64,000 nucleotides of DNA from Pontibacter akesuensis (GTDB lineage Bacteria; Bacteroidota; Bacteroidia; Cytophagales; Hymenobacteraceae). A program made the translations under genes and the position numbers. The DNA lies in assembly GCF_001611675.1 (NCBI RefSeq), contig NZ_CP014766.1:4402001-4466000 (forward strand), read 5' to 3'. The notes under the pieces were generated by a model. That model did not search any database. It was not told the DNA's origin and saw only the letters and a program-made list of their open reading frames with translations. Shown in pieces: positions 25,163 through 33,336 of this stretch. How positions within the stretch are numbered: position 1 is the first letter of the stretch; each line of letters starts with the position of its first letter.

Positions 25163-26905
25163 ATGAACCCCTTCAAATCAAAATATCTCAGATATGGCTT
25201 ATTGCTTCCTTTATCGGCATCGCTGCTGATCGGATGCGGAAACTCAGAAGAAAACAAAGAAGGCAACATCACCGACGGCCTTTTTGGTAAAAAGGAGTTG
25301 CCCCAAGCCTCTACCGACAGTGTTTTTGTAAAGCAATACATCAGCAAGCAGCCGGAATTCAAGGAATTTAACGACCTGATGTTTCACTTTTACGGAGACC
25401 GTGATTACAAACTCGCCTGGTTCCGTGAAAACGAGCTCGTACCACAGACCCAAAAGTTTCTGGAGGTAATAGATAAATCAGAACAGGAGGGGCTTGACCC
25501 GCAGAATTATAAGGTGGTTGACCTGGAGAAGATGATTCAGCAGTACAAACAGCTGGAGCCACAGGACTCTTCCCGCCTGGCGCTGCAGCAAGAAATTGAT
25601 GTGGCCCTCACGGCCTCATACTTCAACTATGCCTCAGATTTTTACCGGGGCCGCGCCAATCCCCAACTCAACGCCAGTGATGCTCAGTGGGATGTGAAGC
25701 GTAACAAGATCAAGCTCCACAAGGCACTTCAAACGATACTGAAGGAGCGGGAAAGTACATATCCCTACTATGAGTTTGAGGCCCTCCATACCGGCTATAC
25801 CCGCCTTCGGGAAAAGCTACAGGAATACAGGGAACTCGAGAGCAGGGGCGGCTGGCCTAAAGTGGAGCTCGGCAACCGCAAAAAGCTCGAGCAGGGCGAT
25901 ACTGCTCAAGCCGTTATAGCCTTAAGAAAGCGCCTGAACCCCAGCCAGACCTTTGCCGCTACCGACCCTAAAATGAAGACATATGATGCCCAGCTGGTGG
26001 CACAGGTGAAGAAATTCCAGATGCTGAATGGACTAAAGGAAGATGGCGTAGTGGGAGGGAACACCCTGAAGCAACTGAATGTGCCGGTGGAGGACCGTAT
26101 CCGCCAGATCATGATCAACATGGAGCGCTGGCGCTGGATTCCGAAACGCCTGGTGCCAAAGAAGCTTGATCAGAAGTACATCTGGGTAAACATACCTGAG
26201 TACAAGCTCTATATTTACGAAGACCCCAATAATGACCCTGAGGCAGAACGCCAGTACAAAAAAACAATGGAAATGCGGGTTATTGTGGGAAAGACGCTTA
26301 ACTCAACACCTATATTTAGCGACAAGCTGGAGTATGTGGTGATGGCGCCCTATTGGAATGTGCCGAACAGCATTGTGGCAAAAGAAATGAAACCCAAGTT
26401 GGTGAACAATCCCGGCTGGCTTGCAAGTCAGAACATGGAGGTAGTAACGAAAGACAAAACACCGCAGTCGGTTTCGCCTTATTCCATCGACTGGGCCAAT
26501 GTTTCGGAGGATAACTTCAACTACCGGATCCGCCAGAAGCCAGGCCCGAAAAACTCACTGGGCATGATCAAGTTTTTGTTCCCTAACGAGTATGCGGTTT
26601 ACCTCCACGACACTCCAGCCGATGCGCTCTTCAGCCAGACGAACCGCGACTTTAGCCATGGCTGCGTGCGGGTGCAGTATCCTGTGAAACTGGCAGACTA
26701 CCTGTTGGAGGGAATGCCCGAATGGAATGAGCAGACAATAAAGCAAACCATGACATCGGGTGAAGAGACTTGGGTGACCTTACCGAAGCAGGTGCAGGTA
26801 TACCTGGTATACTTTACCAGTTGGGTTGATGACAATGGGGACATCCATTTCCGGGAGGACATTTACGGGCACGACAAAAAACTTGAAAACGATTATTTCG
26901 GATAA
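25163..26905 (+). CDS. L,D-transpeptidase, YcbB/LdtD-like lipoprotein
   Basis: 580 residues from 25163. The start is chosen because MNPFKSKYLRYGLL leads into a lipobox (LIGC, Cys25). Domains in order are an N-terminal scaffold, a peptidoglycan-binding domain (AVIALRKRLN, then LVAQVKKFQMLNGLKEDGVV), and the YkuD catalytic domain with SHGCVR (Cys501 nucleophile) and the upstream conserved His of VYLHDTP. It makes 3-3 crosslinks or anchors proteins to peptidoglycan. The length and layout match YcbB/LdtD. A strong terminator follows. Confidence 0.92.
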   Translation: MNPFKSKYLRYGLLLPLSASLLIGCGNSEENKEGNITDGLFGKKELPQASTDSVFVKQYISKQPEFKEFNDLMFHFYGDRDYKLAWFRENELVPQTQKFLEVIDKSEQEGLDPQNYKVVDLEKMIQQYKQLEPQDSSRLALQQEIDVALTASYFNYASDFYRGRANPQLNASDAQWDVKRNKIKLHKALQTILKERESTYPYYEFEALHTGYTRLREKLQEYRELESRGGWPKVELGNRKKLEQGDTAQAVIALRKRLNPSQTFAATDPKMKTYDAQLVAQVKKFQMLNGLKEDGVVGGNTLKQLNVPVEDRIRQIMINMERWRWIPKRLVPKKLDQKYIWVNIPEYKLYIYEDPNNDPEAERQYKKTMEMRVIVGKTLNSTPIFSDKLEYVVMAPYWNVPNSIVAKEMKPKLVNNPGWLASQNMEVVTKDKTPQSVSPYSIDWANVSEDNFNYRIRQKPGPKNSLGMIKFLFPNEYAVYLHDTPADALFSQTNRDFSHGCVRVQYPVKLADYLLEGMPEWNEQTIKQTMTSGEETWVTLPKQVQVYLVYFTSWVDDNGDIHFREDIYGHDKKLENDYFG

Positions 26906-26916
26906 ACTTAAATGAT

Positions 26917-26957
26917 AAACTACTGGAGCAGCCCAACCGGCTGCTCCAGTAGTTTAA
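26917..26957 (+). terminator. Intrinsic terminator
   Basis: 17-bp perfect stem (26917-26933 with 26939-26955), 5-nt loop CAACC, with only a short TTT tail. It sits between the transpeptidase and the copper-protein genes. Confidence 0.7.
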
Positions 26958-26970
26958 AAGAGCATGAGGC

Positions 26971-27513
26971 ATGAGAAAAAAATATAGTTACCTGCTGCTG
27001 CTACCGGTAATGCTTTTGGCTTGCAACCAGCCCGAGGCAGAAGATAGCAGTACGAAGGAAATGAATATACCCACAGATTCCTCTAGTGTGGCAAGCGCCC
27101 CCATTGCCTCGGAGACTGACACTACCTTACAAAAAAAACAGGAACTCACCCTTCGCGCCCTTGGAAATACATTGGACGAAATCAGGTATGATACTGATAC
27201 ATTGGAAGTAGAGCCTGGGGCTTTTGTAAAACTCACTTTTGTAAATGAAGGCACAGATATGCCGATGGTGCACAATGTGGTGTTCACCGAACCGGGGAAG
27301 TATAAACAGGTTGCCTTGGCTGCTGAAGAGGTTGGGGCCTCCGGCAACTATGTACCCAATTCACCTGCTGTTATTGCGTCATCTCCAATGGCACTTCCAG
27401 GGCAGACGGTGGAGTTGGAGTTTACAGCACCCCTGAAAAAGGGCTACTACAGTTTCGTGTGCACGTATCCGGACCACTGGCATAAAATGCATGGTGTGCT
27501 GGAGGTAAAATAA
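26971..27513 (+). CDS. Azurin/plastocyanin-like type-1 copper lipoprotein
   Basis: 180 residues with a lipobox ending at Cys18 (LPVMLLAC). All four type-1 copper ligands are visible: His101 (PMVHNVVF), Cys164, His169 and Met173 in CTYPDHWHKM. The C-x4-H-x3-M spacing is identical to azurin. The Ser/Thr-rich linker (residues 25-55) probably reaches out from the membrane. It would serve as a periplasmic or surface electron carrier. It is the only redox carrier in the window; its partner is unknown. Confidence 0.9.
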   Translation: MRKKYSYLLLLPVMLLACNQPEAEDSSTKEMNIPTDSSSVASAPIASETDTTLQKKQELTLRALGNTLDEIRYDTDTLEVEPGAFVKLTFVNEGTDMPMVHNVVFTEPGKYKQVALAAEEVGASGNYVPNSPAVIASSPMALPGQTVELEFTAPLKKGYYSFVCTYPDHWHKMHGVLEVK

Positions 27514-27532
27514 AAAGCAGTGAATAACTCCT

Positions 27533-27580
27533 TAGCGGGGCAGGTTTGACGAAGACGTCATCAAGCCTGCCCCGTTGCTT
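27533..27580 (+). terminator. Terminator of the copper-protein gene
   Basis: 14-bp stem with one G-T pair (27536-27549 with 27561-27574), 11-nt loop, followed by TTGCTTTTG. Confidence 0.75.
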
Positions 27581-27696
27581 TTGATACACTTGAACAAGTA
27601 ACTGACACATGCGCTGCCAAATTGCACATTCATGCAGAACTCACAGAAAGTATAGCTGAGCAGGAGGGCAGAAAGGAGAAGTATGAAACTGATTTT

Positions 27697-27736
27697 ATGC
27701 GCTTTGTGGATAACTGAAGTTATCCACAAAGCGCAT
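27697..27736. repeat. 40-bp palindrome with two inverted perfect DnaA boxes
   Basis: Arms of 19 bp match perfectly (27697-27715 with 27718-27736) with only GA between them. Each contains the consensus DnaA box: TGTGGATAA at 27705-27713 and TTATCCACA at 27720-27728, facing each other across 6 bp. A run of 21 A/T bases follows at 27761-27781. It could be an origin element, a DnaA-binding control site or a hairpin; it is a poor terminator because the T-run after it is short. Confidence 0.8.
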
Positions 27737-27760
27737 CTTTAAGCCTGACACAATGGCACA

Positions 27761-27781
27761 TATATAATAAATTAAATATAA
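27761..27781. other. 21-bp all-A/T run
   Basis: Contains only A and T (TATATAATAAATTAAATATA plus A), 33 bp after the second DnaA box. Such a run is the kind expected of a DNA-unwinding element beside DnaA boxes, but it is short and could also be a promoter. Confidence 0.5.
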
Positions 27782-27881
27782 GGGGTGAGGATTTAGTAAC
27801 TTCGATATGCAGGCTATTCAGTTAGAGCAAATGAGAACTAACAGTTATACCGGAAGGTATTGCCAAATGTATATCTACTGT

Positions 27882-27915
27882 TTATAATTGTAAACAGACA
27901 ACATTACAATTGTAA
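27882..27915. promoter_or_regulatory. Twin palindromic sites upstream of the XRE gene
   Basis: TTACAATTGTAA (27904-27915) is a perfect 12-bp palindrome. TTATAATTGTAA (27882-27893) is the same with one base changed. They are 22 bp centre to centre, about two turns of DNA, and the second lies 30 bp before the XRE start. This is the usual setting for an autoregulatory operator of a dimeric HTH repressor. Confidence 0.6.
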
Positions 27916-27945
27916 ATTCGTCTACCTGGTATACCTCTTCTTCCT

Positions 27946-28332
27946 ATGATCGAAAGAATTCGCCAGTTAATGGAATATAAGGAGTTTACCTCCACGCAAT
28001 TCGCTGATGCCATCGAAATTCAAAGAGCTACCATGAGCCACCTTCTAAGCGAGCGCAACAAGCCTAGCCTGGATGTAATCGTGAAGATCTTGAGTGCCTT
28101 TAGAGACATTGATCCCAACTGGCTGCTGCTGGGCGAGGGGGAAATGAAACTCAGCGTTGCTTCCGCTGCACAGCAAGCGGCTTCGCCTGCACCAGAACCA
28201 GGACAACTAAAGCAGCCGGAGCCGCAACGCCACGCGGGGCCAGTGCCCGTTTTCTCATCAACCGCAAAGCAGGTCGAGCAAATAGTCATTCTCTACAAAG
28301 ACAACAGCTTTGTATGTTACCAGCCTTCTTAA
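27946..28332 (+). CDS. XRE-family HTH transcriptional regulator
   Basis: 128 residues. The N-terminal HTH is MIERIRQLMEYKEFTSTQFA, then RATMSHLLSERNKPSLDVIV and a GLGE-like tail in PNWLLLGEGEMKLS. A Pro/Gln/Ala-rich linker (about 70-100) leads to a short C-terminal segment (VEQIVILYKDNSFVCY). It is a soloist with no adjacent toxin gene. Twin palindromes upstream suggest autoregulation. The genes it controls are unknown. Confidence 0.88.
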   Translation: MIERIRQLMEYKEFTSTQFADAIEIQRATMSHLLSERNKPSLDVIVKILSAFRDIDPNWLLLGEGEMKLSVASAAQQAASPAPEPGQLKQPEPQRHAGPVPVFSSTAKQVEQIVILYKDNSFVCYQPS

Positions 28333-28645
28333 CCTCAGGTTCTGAAAGGAAGGCAAAACAGTTTCTACTTCTGTTGCCCTGTAGGTTCTGTATTTGATCA
28401 ATCCTTCTGTCGTGGAAACTGATTCTGAACATACATTTCATTACCTGAGCTGAACAAGAAGACGCGCTGCTGCTTTTACAAGTATAAAATGCGCTTGGGA
28501 GAAGTTTAATTTAAGTTTATCCTTAGTGCCTTTGTAAACAGAACCTCAACAGTGGAAGACAGCGCAAACATAAGTACAACCTCCCGCTCCAGGTATAAGT
28601 AAACTTCTATACTGCCCATTTCAGTCTCAAACCCCTGCAACTTAC
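28333..28645. other. Intergenic region, no gene seen
   Basis: 313 bp between the XRE and DUF2254 genes, both plus strand. An AAGTATA word lies at 28481. No hairpin terminator, RNA gene or coding frame stands out. Confidence 0.4.
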
Positions 28646-29989
28646 ATGGAAAGAATTACGAGCCGGTTTAAATTTGCCTATAGCTACATCATTAATAGCA
28701 TAGGTTTCTACCCCTCCATTATATCACTGTTCTTTTTTGGGCTATCGCTCTTTATGCTATACATGGAGGCGAATGGCTTAAGCAAGAGCTTTAAAGACAA
28801 ACTGCCCTTCATGATCATCACCGATGAGGCGACGGCACGGCTGATTCTTAGCTCGATCACCACAGGAATTATTTCCCTAACGGTATTTAGCTTTACAATG
28901 GTGATGCTGGTGCTGAACCAGGCAAGCGCCAATTTTACCCCACGGGTTATTCCGGGCCTCATTTCCTACAAATCTAACCAGCGTGTGCTGGGTTTATACT
29001 TGGGCACCCTGATCTACACGCTCGTGATCATGGTGAACATCCACGCGGATTATTACAGTATTCCGTTGCCCGGTTTTTCGATTTTCCTGGCGATGTGCTT
29101 TACCATATTGTGCTTAAGCTTCTTTGTCTACTTCATTCATTCCATTTCCCAATCGATCCAGATTGAAAGTATACTGGAGAGTATTTATCACGTTACTTCA
29201 GACAGGCTTAACGACGAAATTGCCAAAGACAAAGGAACAGGTATACCAGGCGTGTTCGACACAGACAAAACGTGGCACCCGCTTAAAAGCCCGCAGACAG
29301 GTTACATTCAGAACATGGACCGGGGAGCCGTGCTGGAGATTTGCAGTGAATATAATGTGGCGCTATATTTCGAACAGCCCCTGGGGGCATTTTTAGTGGA
29401 AGGAGTGCCCTTTGCCCGCACGGATAAACCCATAGATGACATGGATGGCTTTACCGATAAGCTATTTGCCCATGTAGATTTTTTCCGGGAAGAGCGGCCA
29501 AGCGTTAATTACCTGTTTGGGTTTAAGCATATAACTGAAAGTGCGGTAAAAGCGCTGAGCCCCGGCATTAACGACCCCGGCACGGCCATCAAAGCAATCG
29601 ATTACCTGACGGCACTGTTCTCGCTGCGAATGCGCCTGACGGACGAAAAGGTGCTGTACGACAAGAAGGGCAAAGCACGCATACGGTTTGAGCACGAAAC
29701 GTTTGGCAACCTGTACGCCATGTGCCTCGGCCCGATACGCCTGTATGGCAAGGGCAGCAGTGTAATTGTGATACGGTTGCTCTACTTGCTGCACAGTTTG
29801 CTTTACAAGGTGCAGTCGCGGCCACACCTGAAGCCTATACTTTACAGGGAGGCGCTAATGCTCCTGCACGATGCCGACAAGGAAATTTCAAACCCGGGTG
29901 ACCGGCTGCAGATTAACCATCAGGTAAAACAGCTAAACGCGCGGCAGATTTTAGATAAAGAATTGCCGCTGCTAAACGTGTCACTTTAG
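28646..29989 (+). CDS. DUF2254 membrane protein
   Basis: 447 residues. Four hydrophobic segments fill the first 170 residues (IISLFFFGLSLFMLYMEANG, then LSSITTGIISLTVFSFTMVM, and others); a long cytoplasmic C-terminal region with LSPGINDPGTAIKAIDYL, a DUF2254 hallmark, follows. The molecular role of DUF2254 is not known. It starts a run of three plus-strand membrane genes (gaps 51 and 102 bp) with a DUF389 protein and a K+ channel, so a shared function in ion or envelope homeostasis is plausible but unproven. Confidence 0.82.
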   Translation: MERITSRFKFAYSYIINSIGFYPSIISLFFFGLSLFMLYMEANGLSKSFKDKLPFMIITDEATARLILSSITTGIISLTVFSFTMVMLVLNQASANFTPRVIPGLISYKSNQRVLGLYLGTLIYTLVIMVNIHADYYSIPLPGFSIFLAMCFTILCLSFFVYFIHSISQSIQIESILESIYHVTSDRLNDEIAKDKGTGIPGVFDTDKTWHPLKSPQTGYIQNMDRGAVLEICSEYNVALYFEQPLGAFLVEGVPFARTDKPIDDMDGFTDKLFAHVDFFREERPSVNYLFGFKHITESAVKALSPGINDPGTAIKAIDYLTALFSLRMRLTDEKVLYDKKGKARIRFEHETFGNLYAMCLGPIRLYGKGSSVIVIRLLYLLHSLLYKVQSRPHLKPILYREALMLLHDADKEISNPGDRLQINHQVKQLNARQILDKELPLLNVSL

Positions 29990-30040
29990 CTATCTTCGCA
30001 GGAGTCGTTCTTATTTTTTTATTCAACTCCTTATTCAATC

Positions 30041-31444
30041 ATGCTGTTTCGAGCCTTCAGAAAGCTACTGAGTAACGTCTTTAACATTCAACATCAAACG
30101 GATGAGCCGGGCACCATCCGGGAGATAAACGATAAAATCCCTATCAGGGGAAACAACACCTGGATGCTGATTTGCTCGGCTATGCTCGCCTCCATCGGCC
30201 TCGATACCGGCTCAGGCGCGGTGATTATCGGCGCCATGCTTATCTCTCCGCTCATGTCGCCCATACTTGGCGTAGGACTGTCAGTTGGCATCAACGACCG
30301 CGAGATGCTGGTCGACTCCTTAAAGAACCTGGCCCTTGCGGCCGCTGCCGGTTTGGTGGTGAGCACCTTCTACTTCAGCATCACACCGCTTGGCGAGCCG
30401 ACGAACGAGCTACTGGCGCGCACCCAACCTACCTTACTGGATGTGCTGGTGGCTATTTTTGGTGGCGTAGCCGGCATTATCTCCATCTCCCGCTCCGACA
30501 GGTCAAATGCCATTCCAGGGGTTGCCATCGCCACCGCTTTAATGCCCCCGCTCTGTACCGCGGGCTATGGCCTGGCTGTGGGAAGGATGGATTTCTTTTT
30601 CGGTGGCTTTTACCTGTTCTTCATAAACGCTGTTTTCATCAGTCTCTCTACCTATATGATCGTGAAGTACCTTCACTTCCATACCAAAGACTATGTTGAC
30701 AAGGCAAAGCAACAGCGGGTGGCGCGCATCATGGTGGTGATGCTGGTAATCGTGCTGCTTCCGAGCGTATACTTCCTTTACAATGTATACATAGGCGTGA
30801 AGACGAAAAAACAAATTGAGAGCCTGGTGATCGCCGACTTCATCAGCCGTAACAATGAAGTGCTGAAATGGGAGGTGCAGGACAATGACTCCCTCAAATA
30901 CATCAAAATATACAGTGTAGGCAAGCAGGTGGATGAGCAACTGGTGCAGCAGTACAATAGCGTGCTGCAGGAGAATAGCCTGCCAAAGTACAGAGTAAAG
31001 CTGGTGCAACTAGATGTGTCACCGGAGGAGGTAGAGCAGATCGCCTATGATATAACGCACAACCTGACCCAAGACATGCTGAAGACCATGGAGCTGCAGA
31101 AAATACAGGAACAGCGCTCAGACAGTTTGCGCAGGCAAAAAGCGCTGTACAGCTCAGGTGCTGCCACACAGGACTTAAAGCTGCTGTTCCCGGAGATACA
31201 GCGGGTGCAGGTGGGAGACATGATAACCACCTCCAACCCAGCCAAGCCAGATACCATTACCCTGGTGATGCTGGACTGGGAAAAGGCCGAAGCACCGGAG
31301 GCGACAGCAAAGATGAGCGCCAGAAACAGAGAGACGGCACAAAAACTTCGCGAAGCACAAATAAAGGCTTATGAGCGACGTATAGGCAGCTATTTAAGTG
31401 CAAAGCTCAGGCGCGATTCTGTTCAGGTTGTTTCAACTTATTAA
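30041..31444 (+). CDS. DUF389 membrane protein
   Basis: 467 residues. The hydrophobic DUF389 domain fills the first half (SAMLASIGLDTGSGAVIIGA, MLISPLMSPILGVGLSVG, then SRSDRSNAIPGVAIATALMP and PLCTAGYGLAVG). The C-terminal half is soluble with coiled-coil character and many Gln, Lys and Glu. Such proteins are multi-pass with unknown transport or regulatory activity. It lies 51 bp after DUF2254 and 102 bp before the K+ channel, same strand. Confidence 0.85.
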   Translation: MLFRAFRKLLSNVFNIQHQTDEPGTIREINDKIPIRGNNTWMLICSAMLASIGLDTGSGAVIIGAMLISPLMSPILGVGLSVGINDREMLVDSLKNLALAAAAGLVVSTFYFSITPLGEPTNELLARTQPTLLDVLVAIFGGVAGIISISRSDRSNAIPGVAIATALMPPLCTAGYGLAVGRMDFFFGGFYLFFINAVFISLSTYMIVKYLHFHTKDYVDKAKQQRVARIMVVMLVIVLLPSVYFLYNVYIGVKTKKQIESLVIADFISRNNEVLKWEVQDNDSLKYIKIYSVGKQVDEQLVQQYNSVLQENSLPKYRVKLVQLDVSPEEVEQIAYDITHNLTQDMLKTMELQKIQEQRSDSLRRQKALYSSGAATQDLKLLFPEIQRVQVGDMITTSNPAKPDTITLVMLDWEKAEAPEATAKMSARNRETAQKLREAQIKAYERRIGSYLSAKLRRDSVQVVSTY

Positions 31445-31546
31445 AGTTGTAGGCAACGGTACTGTAAACCGGTTGTTTAGGTAGTCGCATTAGATTTAAA
31501 GTTTCTGCTTGCGTAAGCCAGTGAAACTAAAGCAATTTTATTCCGA

Positions 31547-32365
31547 ATGACTCCATCCAGCCCGCTTAAACGAAGACTGTACAAAGTGATTTTTGAGGCC
31601 CATACGCCATTGGGCAAAGCCTTTGATATCCTGTTGCTGCTTCTGATTATTTCCAGTGTGCTGGTGGTTTCACTGGAGAGCGTAAAGGAACTGAGGCGGC
31701 AGTACCTGCAGCAGTTCATTACTTTGGAGTGGATATTCACAATACTGTTTACCATTGAGTACCTCCTCCGGATTTACAGCACACCCAAGCCACTGAAGTA
31801 TATTTTCTCCTTCTTTGGCATTGTCGATCTGATTTCCATTATCCCAACCTATCTCAGTCTAGTGATTATGGGCTCACAGTACCTGCTGGTAATACGAGTG
31901 CTGCGCCTGCTGCGTATTGCCCGCATCTTTAAACTGACGCACTTCATCAACGAAGGGAAGCAGTTATCAAACGCGCTACGAGCCAGTTTTACAAAAATAG
32001 CCGTGTTTATAGGCACAGTGCTACTCCTGGTAGTTATCATTGGGTCCATCATGTACATCGTAGAGGGGGAGGCAAGCGGCTTTACCAGTATACCAAAGAG
32101 CATTTATTGGGCAATAGTTACCCTCACCACCGTTGGCTACGGAGATATTGCCCCTGCCACCCCACTTGGCCAGATACTGGCAAGCTTTGTCATGATCATG
32201 GGCTACGGTATTATCGCCGTGCCGACAGGAATTGTAACAGTGGAGATGTCGCGCACAGCACGGAAAACGGCAGAAACCCGTTTATGCCCCAATTGCCACC
32301 AGGAGGGGCACCCGGTAAGCGCTAAATATTGCTTTAACTGCGGCTACCATTTCGCCGCTATGTAG
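31547..32365 (+). CDS. Voltage-gated-type K+ channel with C-terminal zinc ribbon
   Basis: 272 residues. A six-helix VIC layout: S1-S3, an S4-like helix with spaced Arg (LLVIRVLRLLRIARIFKL, residues 113-130), the pore helix and the K+ filter TTVGYGD (194-200), and S6. After S6 a short helix leads to a CxxC...CxxC zinc-ribbon (Cys247, 250, 262, 265: CPNC...CFNC). The Arg pattern suggests voltage sensing. A zinc-ribbon tail is unusual for a K+ channel and could bind a partner or metal. The gene ends 32 bp before a convergent gene. Confidence 0.9.
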   Translation: MTPSSPLKRRLYKVIFEAHTPLGKAFDILLLLLIISSVLVVSLESVKELRRQYLQQFITLEWIFTILFTIEYLLRIYSTPKPLKYIFSFFGIVDLISIIPTYLSLVIMGSQYLLVIRVLRLLRIARIFKLTHFINEGKQLSNALRASFTKIAVFIGTVLLLVVIIGSIMYIVEGEASGFTSIPKSIYWAIVTLTTVGYGDIAPATPLGQILASFVMIMGYGIIAVPTGIVTVEMSRTARKTAETRLCPNCHQEGHPVSAKYCFNCGYHFAAM

Positions 32366-32397
32366 CAATTACCCGCCCAAAGGCGCTACATAAAAAT

Positions 32398-33333
32398 CTA
32401 TTTGATGATGATCGTGTGATAGGTAACACCATAGCCGCCCCAGATGCCCAGCCCGCCTTTAATGTTGGACCGTGTGATGTTGGGTGAGCCAATGGGACTG
32501 CCGTTGCTGTTCTGTTCGTTTTCCAAAGTATACCAGAAGCGGTAATGCGGCAGATCGATGGCTGCCCAGCGCACCGTCACGGTATCGCCTACACCAAAGT
32601 AACTGTACAGGTCCTCGTTTATCGCTGCCTGACCCTTGGGTTCTCCCCGGTCCAGGGGGTAATCGATCGTGGACCCGTTGATGAATTCGTCGTTGAAAAC
32701 GGACGTGAAAAGGCCGGCATAGAAAGGCTCGCTGTTGCGCCTGGTGAAATAGCGCACGCTGTTGCCCAACGTATCCGGGTCATTGTAACGGTAGTATAAT
32801 ATGCGCAGGCTGTCCTGCTCAGGCAGCGGATGCGGTCCTGCCCAGAGCGAGTCGATAGGGTTCAGATGCGGGATGGTTGTAGTCGCACTTAGTCTCGCTT
32901 CCTCGTGCGTAATTTCTAGTTGGTAGGACTTCCCGGTTTCCCCTTTCAGCTCATCCGAGGTATAAATGTAAAAAGTGAATCCCCCGCCCAGGGACAGAAG
33001 CTCCGGCCGCACACCAAACTGCACCGACAGGGCCTGCTTCAGCTCATTGGAGAACTCTGTGGAGGGCACTTCATCCAACTTATACGATTGACCGCCGGAA
33101 CTCACCGTCACCTGCGCGTCGTGCACAAAGCTATCCTGCAGGTTCTGTAATGACACCTCGGCAAAAACCGGTGCGGTACGGGTAAGAATGATGATCGGCG
33201 GTGCGTCCTGCTCAATGTGCCCTTCCACCACCAGTTCCGGCTTTCCTTCGGGCAAGTCGATGGTGATGTTTTCCTCACAGCTAAAGAGAACGCTGCTGCA
33301 AAGAAAGGCAAGTATAACGGTCAGCTTTCCCAT
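32398..33333 (-). CDS. DUF4249 lipoprotein
   Basis: 311 residues. The N-terminal lipoprotein signal ends in SSVLFSCEE, and the family signature is PELVVEGHIEQDAPPIIILT. Beta-rich, like an immunoglobulin-type exported protein. It lies 3 bp after the TonB-dependent receptor stop on the same strand (the receptor gene precedes it), so the two are translated from one transcript. DUF4249 proteins are commonly paired with TonB receptors in Bacteroidota, which suggests a surface accessory component of an uptake system. Confidence 0.88.
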   Translation of the reverse strand: MGKLTVILAFLCSSVLFSCEENITIDLPEGKPELVVEGHIEQDAPPIIILTRTAPVFAEVSLQNLQDSFVHDAQVTVSSGGQSYKLDEVPSTEFSNELKQALSVQFGVRPELLSLGGGFTFYIYTSDELKGETGKSYQLEITHEEARLSATTTIPHLNPIDSLWAGPHPLPEQDSLRILYYRYNDPDTLGNSVRYFTRRNSEPFYAGLFTSVFNDEFINGSTIDYPLDRGEPKGQAAINEDLYSYFGVGDTVTVRWAAIDLPHYRFWYTLENEQNSNGSPIGSPNITRSNIKGGLGIWGGYGVTYHTIIIK

Positions 33334-33336
33334 AGT

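Larger units (their letters stand above)
27514..27945. other. 432-bp intergenic region with DnaA-box palindrome and XRE operators
   Basis: It holds, in order, the copper-protein terminator, two AAGTATR words, a 40-bp palindrome built from two inverted DnaA boxes, a 21-bp all-AT run and the twin TTAYAATTGTAA sites before the XRE gene. No coding frame is convincing. See the separate entries and findings. Confidence 0.6.

Noticed and set aside
27697..27736. The DnaA-box palindrome read as a plain transcription terminator
   Set aside because: The copper-protein gene already has its own good terminator at 27533-27580, and the T-run after the palindrome is short.
27946..28332. XRE gene read as part of a toxin-antitoxin or phage control unit
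   Set aside because: No toxin, integrase or phage gene is next to it.
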